DNA of 27,137 nt from a virus, in IMG/VR virus record IMGVR_UViG_3300009180_000185, positions 1 to 27,137 of that record; one strand, written 5' to 3'. Both the position numbers and the translations under genes were made by a program. This document shows, one piece after another, positions 7,784 through 14,521 of this stretch. Below the pieces are notes generated by a model. That model had not been told where the DNA came from. It searched no databases and worked only from the letters and a program-made list of their open reading frames with translations. The first letter of the stretch is position 1, and each line of letters opens with the position of its first letter.

Positions 7784-7893
7784 TTGTCGCCCCCATTCAG
7801 CCACCAAGGATTGCGATCACGGAAGTACCAGTAGGCCAGCACTACTAGGATCACGATTGTCACGCATATGGAGTCGATAGCATGGTCGCTCAT
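7780..7893 (-). CDS. Small single-span membrane protein (37 aa)
   Basis: ATG 7893 has AAGGAG seven bases upstream and overlaps the stop of the upstream gene as ATGA; its own TGA overlaps the start of the coiled-coil array in the same way. After MSDHAIDSI comes a hydrophobic span (CVTIVILVVLAYWYF, residues 10-24) and a short polar tail ending NGGDK. The strong ribosome-binding site and double coupling make it a real gene. Function is unknown. Confidence 0.7.
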   Translation of the reverse strand: MSDHAIDSICVTIVILVVLAYWYFRDRNPWWLNGGDK

Positions 7894-8243
7894 AGACCGT
7901 CTCCTTCGGCAAAATCTAACTCGACCTTGATGCAGGCGATGCGGCCACAAGGAGCCCTAGACGCCCGTGAATCTGCGTGTTCTTTGCTATCCCAGATGCT
8001 GGTGGATTGTTCATACACATTTATCCACACCGTCCGCTTGTGGCGGGGGCGGACTTCAATGAGGTCAAGACGGTTTTCTTCGCCATCAAGAAAATTCCCA
8101 TCTGCAAACCAAATCCAAGATTGCCACCCATTCTCTTTGTGCTTAGCCGCTCCGTGAACCAATTCGCCATGCTCCCCATCCGTCGCATAGATGCGGACTT
8201 CACGGCCATCGCGGGTGCGGTACTTTTTGTTGATGTCGATCAT
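7890..8243 (-). CDS. Conserved phage hypothetical protein (117 aa)
   Basis: Start ATG 8243 gives MIDINKKYRTRDGREVRIYA, the start I recall for this family of small phage proteins, and is preceded by GGAG. An alternative ATG at 8273 also has a good ribosome-binding site (GGGAGG) but would add ten residues overlapping the upstream gene. The first 60 residues look like a small beta domain (YRTRDGREV, VHGAAKHKENGWQSWIW), and the C-terminal part is more variable. Function is unknown. It contains a perfect DnaA-box 9-mer in its coding DNA at 8021. Confidence 0.7.
   Translation of the reverse strand: MIDINKKYRTRDGREVRIYATDGEHGELVHGAAKHKENGWQSWIWFADGNFLDGEENRLDLIEVRPRHKRTVWINVYEQSTSIWDSKEHADSRASRAPCGRIACIKVELDFAEGDGL
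8021..8029 (+). promoter_or_regulatory. Single DnaA-box-like 9-mer
   Basis: TTATCCACA, the consensus DnaA binding sequence, lies within the coding region of the 117-aa protein and about 230 bases downstream of the gene for a protein with a DnaA DNA-binding domain. I found only one perfect copy, so a chance match is quite possible. Confidence 0.25.
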
Positions 8244-8259
8244 AATTTCTTCTCCATTC

Positions 8260-8769
8260 TTAGGCGATGCCATTGCGAGCCTCCCTCATCCGCACCCATT
8301 CAACGCAATAAACAACAGGGCGCATGTTGAACTCTTTGCATAAATCCAGCTGCTCTTGCGTCATGTTCTTTTTGATAAAACGGTTGATGCCGCTCAAAAC
8401 CGTTGTGTGATCGCGGTCTCCACACAACCGCCCAATCTGAGACAGTGACCAGCCATGTGCGTTGAGAACAGCGTAAATTTCAAATCGGCATTCGGTGTGC
8501 TTCCACTTCTGCGATTTGCCGGATGCCTCTGCCCAGTTCATGCGATGCCGCTGAAGAACCGGCAAAATCTTATGCTTCACTTCAGATATACATTTAAGCC
8601 CATGCAAAAGCACAGCTGGTTTTAGCTCAGCGGCCATCACTGTAAGAGGGGGAGGAGGGGGAGGAGGAGGGGGCGCAACAGGCTCTGGGGGCTTGGGTGG
8701 TGGCCCAGCATTCAACCGAGCCCTGACGGCCTTGTAATGGGCGTGAAGGTCCATCAAAATGTCAGACAT
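8260..8769 (-). CDS. DnaA domain IV-like DNA-binding protein with polyproline linker (169 aa)
   Basis: Residues about 80-135 match the C-terminal DNA-binding domain of the replication initiator DnaA: RFEIYAVLNAHGWSLSQIG, then the signature GDRDHTTVL (117-125) and SGINRF. The ATPase domains of DnaA are absent. The N-terminal 45 residues are a short helix and a proline-rich linker with nine consecutive prolines (33-41), a likely extended spacer. It may bind DnaA-box-like DNA to direct or block replication initiation of host or phage; this is inference. The start ATG 8769 has GGAG six bases upstream and overlaps the preceding stop by eight bases. Confidence 0.85.
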   Translation of the reverse strand: MSDILMDLHAHYKAVRARLNAGPPPKPPEPVAPPPPPPPPPLTVMAAELKPAVLLHGLKCISEVKHKILPVLQRHRMNWAEASGKSQKWKHTECRFEIYAVLNAHGWSLSQIGRLCGDRDHTTVLSGINRFIKKNMTQEQLDLCKEFNMRPVVYCVEWVRMREARNGIA

Positions 8770-8992
8770 TGGTTTCTCCTAATGCGGCAATGATGATGCC
8801 GTCGATTTGATCGCTAAATCGGTCGCGCTTGTTGTTGATCTTGGCAATTGATCGAAGGGCTCCCTTCAGAAACTCAACCTCGCTTGCCTGCTCCCATATC
8901 TTGTTCTCCAGCTGATCTAGAACCTTCTCAGCCTCAATATATTTTTCGTGCCAGCGCTGCTCTTGTGCTGCGAAATACTGCGCCATTTTCAT
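8762..8992 (-). CDS. Small coiled-coil hypothetical protein (76 aa)
   Basis: ATG 8992 is chosen because AAGGAG lies six bases upstream; an upstream in-frame ATG at 9016 has no such site. The sequence (KYIEAEKVLDQLENKIWEQA, then EVEFLKGALRSIAKINNK) is a charged amphipathic helix, probably a coiled coil, ending in IDGIIIAALGETNV. It overlaps the upstream gene by 59 bases and the DnaA-domain gene by eight. Function is unknown. Confidence 0.65.
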   Translation of the reverse strand: MKMAQYFAAQEQRWHEKYIEAEKVLDQLENKIWEQASEVEFLKGALRSIAKINNKRDRFSDQIDGIIIAALGETNV

Positions 8993-9230
8993 TTTGGACT
9001 CCTTTGATTGCTGCATAGGCGTGAGCCTCTATCTGCTTTCTGGTTTCTTCGTCATGCACATGCTCAAGGGCTATTTTAACAACATGGCCCATGTGTTCAA
9101 TCATATTCTGGATATAACCAGCCGCCTCAGGGCCGTCAGGGTTGATCAGGATCTTTTTGACTCCGGGATGATACTCCGGGTCTATTTGGTCTCTGGTTGC
9201 TGTTAGCTTTTGCTTTATCATTTTTGACAT
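8934..9230 (-). CDS. Hypothetical protein (98 aa)
   Basis: The core (residues 15-75, including EYHPGVKKILINPDGPEAAG and MIEHMGHVVKIALEHVHDEE) looks like a folded alpha/beta protein. Both ends overlap neighbours in other frames: 95 bases with the AT-hook gene and 59 with the next gene. The start is uncertain. ATG 9230 has only weak upstream signals; a downstream ATG at 9104 would remove the overlap but cut away the well-formed EYHPGVKK segment. No family is recognised. Confidence 0.55.
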   Translation of the reverse strand: MSKMIKQKLTATRDQIDPEYHPGVKKILINPDGPEAAGYIQNMIEHMGHVVKIALEHVHDEETRKQIEAHAYAAIKGVQNENGAVFRSTRAALARKIY

Positions 9231-9456
9231 CCCATCTTTTCAGTCGTTTTTTATAATTTGAACTGGTTTCATGCACTCTTCTCTTCGGACGCTTTTTCAA
9301 ATTCCAAACACTTATGCCCTTGTTTTTGCTTCCAGGTGGTCGACCACGCCTCTTCTGTTCCTTAGGTTTCCTTGGTAGTGATTCCTCAAGAGCTTCAGGT
9401 ACAACTACTACAGGGGATGTCTTAACAAACAGTTTCTTAATCCAGCTGATGATCAT
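9136..9456 (-). CDS. AT-hook-containing basic protein (106 aa)
   Basis: ATG 9456 has an excellent ribosome-binding site (AAGGAGG, six bases away). Residues 35-46 (KRRGRPPGSKNK) form an AT-hook, which binds the minor groove of AT-rich DNA, and the rest is strongly basic (LKKRPKRR, YKKRLKRW). An N-terminal hydrophobic patch (IISWIKKLF) precedes it. The final 32 residues overlap the next gene and are low-complexity, so they may be unconstrained. A DNA-binding or condensing role is likely; the target is unknown. Confidence 0.7.
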   Translation of the reverse strand: MIISWIKKLFVKTSPVVVVPEALEESLPRKPKEQKRRGRPPGSKNKGISVWNLKKRPKRRVHETSSNYKKRLKRWDVKNDKAKANSNQRPNRPGVSSRSQKDPDQP

Positions 9457-9619
9457 TTTTTGCCTCCTTGGGGGGTAGGTAACAGAGTTTTGCGTGCTTT
9501 TCGCAGTATGGCCTGCGGGTTACTATCTCGCAGCAATATTCGGGCCGCGATGTGTCTTTGTTGATGATATAGCGGCATGTTCTCAAATTGAGATCCATGA
9601 TGCCGTTCTTTTTCTCCAT
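9437..9619 (-). CDS. Small zinc-binding protein resembling the GcrA C-terminal module (60 aa)
   Basis: Cysteines at 15, 29, 30 and 39 and His42 (CRYIIN, YCCEIV, PYCEKHAKLCY) make a compact metal site. The ending YCEKHAKLCYLPP closely resembles the C-terminal end of the alphaproteobacterial cell-cycle regulator GcrA (YC, then His, then a YxP segment). The N-terminal DNA-binding part of GcrA is missing. Many alphaproteobacterial phages carry such short zinc proteins. ATG 9619 follows GAGCCCAAC, the same leader seen at two other small genes (21205 and 21441). It overlaps the AT-hook gene by 20 bases. Confidence 0.6.
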   Translation of the reverse strand: MEKKNGIMDLNLRTCRYIINKDTSRPEYCCEIVTRRPYCEKHAKLCYLPPKEAKNDHQLD

Positions 9620-9637
9620 GTTGGGCTCGTTGGGTTG

Positions 9638-9657
9638 GGGGGAGCCGAAGCTCCCCC
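9638..9657 (-). other. GC-rich stem-loop with UUCG tetraloop
   Basis: Read leftward, GGGGGAGC-TTCG-GCTCCCCC is a perfect 8-bp stem closed by a TTCG (UUCG) tetraloop, among the most stable RNA hairpins. It occupies the 41-base gap between the lytic transglycosylase and the zinc-protein gene. No U-tract follows it, so it is more likely a transcript-stabilising or processing hairpin than a standard terminator. Confidence 0.85.
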
Positions 9658-9660
9658 TCG

Positions 9661-10200
9661 CTAGGCTGCCGCCATGTTGATGTAGCGTTGCTTGTATCTT
9701 TCATGCTGTTTGGCAAGCTTCACATTCCAACGGTTCCAGCCTGCAACGTGACAAGCCGCCATGCCCCTAGGGTCCTTCACGCCATACTTGATGCAGACCT
9801 TCATGTGGGCGACACCTGCCGCGATGTTCTCATTACAATCGTACATTTTGCCGGGGTCAAAACCCAGAGTTCGCGCAGACGAGTCAATCAATTGAAAGAC
9901 ACCCTTTGCGCGGCCATGGCGAGTCTTTGGACCCGTTACATGACACTGATAGCCACTCTCAACCTTCGCGATCTTGAGAGCGCTTGCAACCCACTCTTCT
10001 CCGAGCTCTTTCCTCACCACCGTGGTGATCCTGTCAATCACAACCCTCTTTTTCTGAGATGCAATGACCTTTTCAGGTTTCACAAACTCTGTCTTCATGG
10101 CCTCTTCGCGCCAGAAAGAACCAGAGTCTTCTTCAGTGGCTAGGACTGGCGATGACAGAAGTGCTAACCCCGTCAAAGTGTACGCTGATCTCTTGAGCAT
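9661..10200 (-). CDS. Secreted lytic transglycosylase (SLT family, 179 aa)
   Basis: It cleaves peptidoglycan glycan strands with formation of anhydromuramic ends. The N-terminus is a signal peptide (MLKRSAYTLTGLALLSSPVLA, cleavage likely after residue 21). The catalytic domain follows at about 60-165. It has the glutamate E81 in AKVESGY, the family motif GVFQL at 100-104, NENIAAGVAHMK, and ACHVAGWN near the end. Translation starts at ATG 10200 with AAGGA seven bases upstream, inside the previous gene. Its place in the leftward operon, away from the virion genes, is unusual. It could serve as an exported endolysin, with export driven by the host Sec system, or act in host-wall remodelling. No holin or spanin is evident nearby, although tiny membrane proteins exist in the same operon. 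Confidence 0.88.
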   Translation of the reverse strand: MLKRSAYTLTGLALLSSPVLATEEDSGSFWREEAMKTEFVKPEKVIASQKKRVVIDRITTVVRKELGEEWVASALKIAKVESGYQCHVTGPKTRHGRAKGVFQLIDSSARTLGFDPGKMYDCNENIAAGVAHMKVCIKYGVKDPRGMAACHVAGWNRWNVKLAKQHERYKQRYINMAAA

Positions 10201-10519
10201 ATGCTATTCCTTCGTCTTCAGGCTGCGTTGCCACGGCAGCGGGTTTCTCTCCTTCAATATCGTTCATGGCAAACTGCGCCGAGAACGCAGTGTAGTTTAC
10301 ATTGTCGATGTAGTTGTCCGCAAGCTTAGGGTTTGCCCTGCGTCTCGCTAGTTTTATTGCCTCCATCACCACAGAAATGTCGTATTCTGTGTAATCTTTG
10401 CCACTGATTAATGACGCCATCTGTGCAGCATGACTAAAAACATCTTTGATGTCGCCATACATAGCGCCACGATCATTAAGGACAGCTGCGGCTTTGTAGA
10501 GTACGTCTTTGTGGTTCAT
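10133..10519 (-). CDS. DUF6378-like phage protein (128 aa)
   Basis: The core at residues 10-90 has the features I associate with DUF6378: RGAMYGDIKDVFSHAAQMAS, then a central YDISVVMEAIKLARRRANP and DNYIDNVNYTAFSAQFA. Function is not known; the fold is mostly helical. ATG 10519 overlaps the upstream stop as ATGA. The C-terminal 20 residues overlap the start of the transglycosylase in another frame and look unconstrained. It belongs to the leftward operon after the nuclease gene. Confidence 0.75.
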   Translation of the reverse strand: MNHKDVLYKAAAVLNDRGAMYGDIKDVFSHAAQMASLISGKDYTEYDISVVMEAIKLARRRANPKLADNYIDNVNYTAFSAQFAMNDIEGEKPAAVATQPEDEGIAYAQEISVHFDGVSTSVIASPSH

Positions 10520-10767
10520 TTTCGTTCCCATTGTTTGATCTTTCCGATGTATCGGCGGTTGAGGGCTACAAGCCCATGCGACTCGTACTCTTTACTGAAC
10601 TTTCCGGGGTAAAACTCCTCCACAATGATGAAGTCATCATCAATTGTTTCGTTCAAAAACTCCACCAAATCACTGCATGGATATTCAATGATGATTCTAT
10701 GAATCAGGGCCGGAGGTTGCGCGTCATTACCCCTTACGGGCATGTTCATTATGATTTCAAAACGCAT
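10516..10767 (-). CDS. Hypothetical protein (83 aa)
   Basis: ATG 10767 is chosen because GGAGG lies seven bases upstream, although the frame is open for another 13 codons. The sequence MRFEIIMNMPVRG, PALIHRIIIEYPCSDLVEF and DDFIIVEEFYPG alternates hydrophobic and polar residues as in a small alpha/beta sandwich, with a basic C-terminus. No family is recognised. It is coupled to the next gene by ATGA. Confidence 0.65.
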   Translation of the reverse strand: MRFEIIMNMPVRGNDAQPPALIHRIIIEYPCSDLVEFLNETIDDDFIIVEEFYPGKFSKEYESHGLVALNRRYIGKIKQWERK

Positions 10768-11020
10768 TTCGTAACCTCCATATGCGCCAAATTTCCTGTT
10801 CAACATGAGGTTGAATCAAAACTGGCAACGCTTCTAACGCTTGTTTGCGAACCTCCTTTTTCATGTTGAGTATTTCACACGCCGCCTCATAAAAATGAAG
10901 CGAACAAGCAGATTGAATAGCCCGTGGCTGTTTTTCCAACGAAGCATACCCACTGAAAACTGAAAAGATGTATTCACTTGGTTTTTTCCAAGTACTCGTT
11001 AAAGGCTGATTCGGCTGCAT
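10757..11020 (-). CDS. Hypothetical helical protein, start uncertain (up to 87 aa)
   Basis: The second half (AACEILNMKKEVRKQALEAL, then PVLIQPHVEQEIWRIW) resembles a small helical protein seen in other alphaproteobacterial phages in my memory, without known function. The frame is open from ATG 11020, but this would overlap the nuclease gene by 47 bases and its GGAG is only three bases from the ATG. An in-frame TTG at 10939 or ATG at 10864 are alternatives. The last codons overlap the next start. Confidence 0.5.
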   Translation of the reverse strand: MQPNQPLTSTWKKPSEYIFSVFSGYASLEKQPRAIQSACSLHFYEAACEILNMKKEVRKQALEALPVLIQPHVEQEIWRIWRLRNAF

Positions 11021-11381
11021 CTACTCCCAACGCGATACACGCGAAGGCTCCCATTGTTTGAGCTGTACGAAGGTAATCCTGTTGGCCTTTTTGCCAGATT
11101 GATTGCGTATGGTCTCTTCGTTTGAGCTCGCATACAAAAGCAGGCGCCCCGGGAATAACAACATCAGGTGTGCCGCTTGTCATCCCCTCTGAAGCTTGAT
11201 GTGCCGCTTGAAAATGAGTACGCTTTCCCTCATTGCGAGGATGAAACGCAATCTTCCCCCATGTCTCTGGGTACCTTTTTCTGATTCGTGCGAAAAAAGT
11301 AACCTGTTCAGCATTTTCGGTAGGGCACTGCCCTCGATAAGTCTGATCGCCGTAGACTGGAATGTCACTTGGGAGCTTCAT
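10974..11381 (-). CDS. VRR-NUC family nuclease (135 aa)
   Basis: VRR-NUC is the stand-alone PD-(D/E)XK nuclease domain found in phages and in the Fan1 and Holliday-junction nuclease families. Visible here are GMTSGTPDVVIPG with D73, FVCELKRRD with E85 and K87, and the typical WQKGQQDYLRTAQTMGAFAC tail. It probably cuts branched or flapped DNA made during recombination. ATG 11381 has GAGG six bases upstream and overlaps the helicase by 17 bases. Its placement directly behind the helicase and YqaJ exonuclease supports a role in phage recombination or repair. Confidence 0.85.
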   Translation of the reverse strand: MKLPSDIPVYGDQTYRGQCPTENAEQVTFFARIRKRYPETWGKIAFHPRNEGKRTHFQAAHQASEGMTSGTPDVVIPGAPAFVCELKRRDHTQSIWQKGQQDYLRTAQTMGAFACIALGVDAAESAFNEYLEKTK

Positions 11382-13113
11382 CTTTGGCCTCGTTGTAGGC
11401 ATATACCTTGAAGTATTCGCCCTGCTTTTGATACGTTATGGTTTGCGGTGTTTCTCCCTTCAACATAGCAAACATATTATAAGATGCAACCTCATTCGCC
11501 CATTTTGGATTGCGTGATACCCAAAAAGTAAACCGTCTGTGTGGAGTGATTACAAAAATGCTGTACTGGTCTCTTCCTGCTCGACTGATTGTAGGGCGAA
11601 CAATGAACTTTATCACCTCGTCGCATTGCCTGCGGTACGGATCATTCTTTTTTTCTTTGTAAGCAAGTCGCAGCTTTTGGTTAGGGTCAACCAATTCGGC
11701 TTTGCATTTCATGCAGTAGCGCGCTGCAATGTCGTTCAGTTCTTCACAGTACGGGCATTTTTTGCTGGTCCATCTATATAAACACCTACGAAGTTCACCT
11801 CCGTAAACGTGCTCCGCGGTGCAGCGACGACCAAAGTGCGCGGGAATAGGGCCGTATTCTCCATCAACTGTATCGCCGTCTAGATCGCAAAAATATCCAG
11901 CTTGATTGATTGCAAATCTGGTTGGATTGGGCCTTGCTCTGAAGCAATTTAGCGCGCTGCAATCTGGGCAAATGCAATCAACTCTCTCTTCTCCAGATTC
12001 GTCTTTAGCCTTTATATTTGGGTCAAAAATGTCTCCGTCTGGGCAATGCCGATCTGTGTTCTCGGCATAGTCTAAAACCAAACAATCTTTTTTACCATCA
12101 TGAAGGCGCAACCCCCTTCCGATGATCTGTTGCATAAGGCCTACCGACTCGGTAGCGCGCATCATAGCGATAACGTCAACATGCGTTGCATCAAACCCTG
12201 TGGTCAAAACAGCAACGTTAACAATGTATTTTATTTTCTGAGCTTTGAACGCTTCAAGGATGCGTTCGCGTTCAGTCTTGTGGGTTTCTCCAGTTACGAT
12301 AGCCGATATCTCTGGTGGCAGGCTAGCCAACACTTCACGCGCATGGCGAACAGTTGCGGCAAAAATTAGAACACCTCGCCGATCTTTCGATTGTTCCACA
12401 ATATCGTCAACGATGTTTGCTGTCTTGCGCCCCTGCCCATGATACGCGCGGTCAATGTCTTCTTTTGAAAATTGACCCTTTCGATCCAATTTCATCTGCT
12501 TCGTTTCGTAGGATTTCACTCCAATTTCGCCAAGCACTGGAGGGGTAAGATAGCCTTGTTTGATCAGTTCTTGGGCCGTTATGCGATACACACACCGAGT
12601 AAAATATGGTTCTACAGCTGGTGTTATTGCGCCTCCATCCGCGCGCTGCGCATATATGTAGCCGGTGTTCATTCGGTATGGAGTAGCAGACATGCCCACA
12701 ACCCTTAAATTGGGATTGGGAATACTGCTGATTATTTTTTTAATTGTAGGGGTAATTCCATGACATTCGTCAATGATCACCATTGCAATTTCGCTACCAA
12801 ATTGGTCAATGCTGTTCAGCACTGTCATTGGCGTTCCAAAAACAACAGGATGCTCAAGGCTTTTTTCTCCGACGCTCGCCGAAAAGAAAGACGCATCGCC
12901 GGGGTACTTGGCGTGGTTCTGCTCTACAAGCTCTTTTGATGGAGCAATACACAGAACCTTTTTTCCGCTCATGCCAAGAACGGTTTCTGCAAGCGCCGAA
13001 ATGATATGACTCTTTCCGGCGCCTGTCGCTGCCTCAATCATGCAAGGTTTGGTAATCTTGCAGATCCAGTTGACGATTGCATCGTGCGCTAATTGCTGGT
13101 AAGGCCTAAGCAT
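11365..13113 (-). CDS. RadD-like superfamily 2 helicase with zinc fingers (582 aa)
   Basis: This ATP-driven DNA translocase or helicase shows all the main motifs in order: RPYQ (3-6), Walker A ATGAGKS (29-35), DECH (115-118), SATPYR (142-147), TTGFD (304-308) and QIIGRGLRL (329-337). Two cysteine clusters follow, C380/C382/C385/C390 and C453/C456/C467/C470 (CPYCEELN, YCMKCKAELVDP), each able to bind zinc. The length (582) and this arrangement match E. coli RadD, which acts in recombination repair together with single-strand-binding protein. It shares one base with the YqaJ gene (TAATG) and overlaps the VRR-NUC gene. It probably processes recombination intermediates with those partners. Confidence 0.88.
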   Translation of the reverse strand: MLRPYQQLAHDAIVNWICKITKPCMIEAATGAGKSHIISALAETVLGMSGKKVLCIAPSKELVEQNHAKYPGDASFFSASVGEKSLEHPVVFGTPMTVLNSIDQFGSEIAMVIIDECHGITPTIKKIISSIPNPNLRVVGMSATPYRMNTGYIYAQRADGGAITPAVEPYFTRCVYRITAQELIKQGYLTPPVLGEIGVKSYETKQMKLDRKGQFSKEDIDRAYHGQGRKTANIVDDIVEQSKDRRGVLIFAATVRHAREVLASLPPEISAIVTGETHKTERERILEAFKAQKIKYIVNVAVLTTGFDATHVDVIAMMRATESVGLMQQIIGRGLRLHDGKKDCLVLDYAENTDRHCPDGDIFDPNIKAKDESGEERVDCICPDCSALNCFRARPNPTRFAINQAGYFCDLDGDTVDGEYGPIPAHFGRRCTAEHVYGGELRRCLYRWTSKKCPYCEELNDIAARYCMKCKAELVDPNQKLRLAYKEKKNDPYRRQCDEVIKFIVRPTISRAGRDQYSIFVITPHRRFTFWVSRNPKWANEVASYNMFAMLKGETPQTITYQKQGEYFKVYAYNEAKDEAPK

Positions 13114-13964
13114 TACGAAAGCTTCCAGTAGCTGCTTTTTTCCCCTCGATATGGCTCTAAATCGAGATGAGGAAGGTACTGTTTTACTACTTTCGCATAG
13201 CTAACAGAACCTTCTCGCTCAACATGTGTCAGCTTGCGCCCATTGAACGATGCGTTTTTGCTTCCAGCTATTTCAACCAGCTTTTCCAAGAGCTCTTTCT
13301 TGCGTTCTTCGTAAAGTTTGATCGCATTGGTTGCATCATCGTATTCCGCAAGGATTTGGGAAGCATTGAACTCTGGTCTTTTTGGCAAAAGATGCCGTTC
13401 TGGGTTTTTGATTTCCTCAAGGTAGTCAGCGTAGAACAAGCGAAGCTTCGAAATGGCGTCATCGACAAATTCCTTATCGTAGACAACTGTTTCTAGATAT
13501 GTTTCTTTGGGGCTCCATTGATAAAAGCTACACCATCTACGCTCCGTAACATGAAGCTGAAACTGCATCTGTGCGTAATAGTGCATTTGTTCAAGAGCTG
13601 TCTTAAATACGCCCTCACCTTTGCGCATACTGAAAGGGCACTTTACTTCTACAAGACCAAACTCTCCAACAAGCCCATCAGGAGACGCGCCAAGCCAATC
13701 CCCAACTCTGAAGAAACCGCATGGTTGAACAATGTGACCCGTTTCCATTTCGTATTCAACGATCGCGCCTGCTTCGTTCGCAACCCCCCATTCTGTTGCT
13801 ACGTTTCCCTTAAACTCTGACTCTTCACCATGATATTCGCGCACCATGCGGCGCATTACATCATCGGCGGTCATGAATGGAGAGTAACCCAAGATCGCCC
13901 CAACTGATGATCCTGTTATTCTACCCTTTCGGGCTTTAAACCATTCTGCGCTGCGCTGTTCCAT
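13113..13964 (-). CDS. YqaJ-family viral recombinase/exonuclease (283 aa)
   Basis: This is a lambda-exonuclease-like 5'-3' nuclease that resects double-stranded ends to provide single strands for annealing. The start RSAEWFKARKGRITGSSVGA is the family N-terminus. Active-site residues lie in GASPDGLVGEFGLVEVKCPF, with D96, E106 and K108, followed by the Gln-rich helix MHYYAQMQFQLHVT. E64 probably also belongs to the active site. ATG 13964 has AAGGAG six bases upstream. Its neighbours are the RadD-like helicase and, upstream, the DUF669-like protein and Sak4-like ATPase, a standard two-component recombination layout. Confidence 0.92.
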   Translation of the reverse strand: MEQRSAEWFKARKGRITGSSVGAILGYSPFMTADDVMRRMVREYHGEESEFKGNVATEWGVANEAGAIVEYEMETGHIVQPCGFFRVGDWLGASPDGLVGEFGLVEVKCPFSMRKGEGVFKTALEQMHYYAQMQFQLHVTERRWCSFYQWSPKETYLETVVYDKEFVDDAISKLRLFYADYLEEIKNPERHLLPKRPEFNASQILAEYDDATNAIKLYEERKKELLEKLVEIAGSKNASFNGRKLTHVEREGSVSYAKVVKQYLPHLDLEPYRGEKSSYWKLS

Positions 13965-13984
13965 TTTGTGCTCCTTGATGTTGA

Positions 13985-14006
13985 AGGGGCCCCTTTCGAG
14001 GCCCCT
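13985..14006 (-). other. GC-rich intergenic stem-loop
   Basis: AGGGGCC and GGCCCCT form a 7-bp stem with an 8-base loop in the 50-base gap between the ssDNA-binding-protein and YqaJ genes. In the leftward transcript no U-tract follows, so it may shield the upstream message or act as a processing site. Read rightward, a T-run does follow, so it could also stop antisense transcription. Confidence 0.7.
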
Positions 14007-14014
14007 GTTTTTGA

Positions 14015-14521
14015 TTAGAAAGGTACATCAGCCATGGGCTTTTGTTGAGCTTTGCGCTCGACACCCATGACCCAATTACCCTCTTTGGTTTCTCCGGTAG
14101 ATTCGTCTTTCATCTTCCAGACCATCACTTTTATAAGCATCTGCTTACCGCCAATGCACTGCTGCATTACCTCATCAGTCGGCTCAAGTTTCTGTGCAGC
14201 CATTTTTCCACCAGCATACGCATCAATGGCAAACAGCATCCGCTTGGCCTTGTCGCGCTTCTTTTCAGGGTCTTTGGCCTGCGGGTTATCATCCGCCACC
14301 CAAAGCTTCTGGAAAATTTTGCGGTTCTTGTATTCAACCGGACCGAGAATGGTCCAACGAAGAGAAATAAACCTGTTCTGATCACGGTCTTGGTCCCATT
14401 TCGCTTCGTCGATATACGCAAGACATTGCGTGTTGCTTGGAATGGGAGTGATCTCTCCCCCTCCGATCTCAAACTTTTCCGATACTTCGAAGTCGCCTTC
14501 ACTAAGATTCCAAAAGCTCAT
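14015..14521 (-). CDS. DUF669-like phage single-stranded DNA-binding protein (168 aa)
   Basis: The protein starts MSFWNLSEGDFEVSEKFEIG and contains CLAYIDEAKWDQDRDQNRFI, RWTILGPVEYKNRKIFQKLW and NPQAKDPEKKRDKAKRMLFA, which I recognise from DUF669-type phage proteins that behave as single-strand-binding proteins. The C-terminus ends ADVPF, the acidic-phenylalanine tail type used by such proteins to contact partner enzymes. It is placed between the Sak4-like ATPase and the YqaJ exonuclease, and its start overlaps the stop of the ATPase as ATGA. A role coating single strands during annealing is likely. Confidence 0.82.
   Translation of the reverse strand: MSFWNLSEGDFEVSEKFEIGGGEITPIPSNTQCLAYIDEAKWDQDRDQNRFISLRWTILGPVEYKNRKIFQKLWVADDNPQAKDPEKKRDKAKRMLFAIDAYAGGKMAAQKLEPTDEVMQQCIGGKQMLIKVMVWKMKDESTGETKEGNWVMGVERKAQQKPMADVPF

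Noticed and set aside
10862-10979. A 38-codon GTG-start frame linking the nuclease stop (GTGA) to an ATG at 10864 (ATGA)
   Set aside because: The junctions look attractive, but the peptide is basic and aromatic without pattern, while the alternative frame continues the helical protein upstream of 10864.
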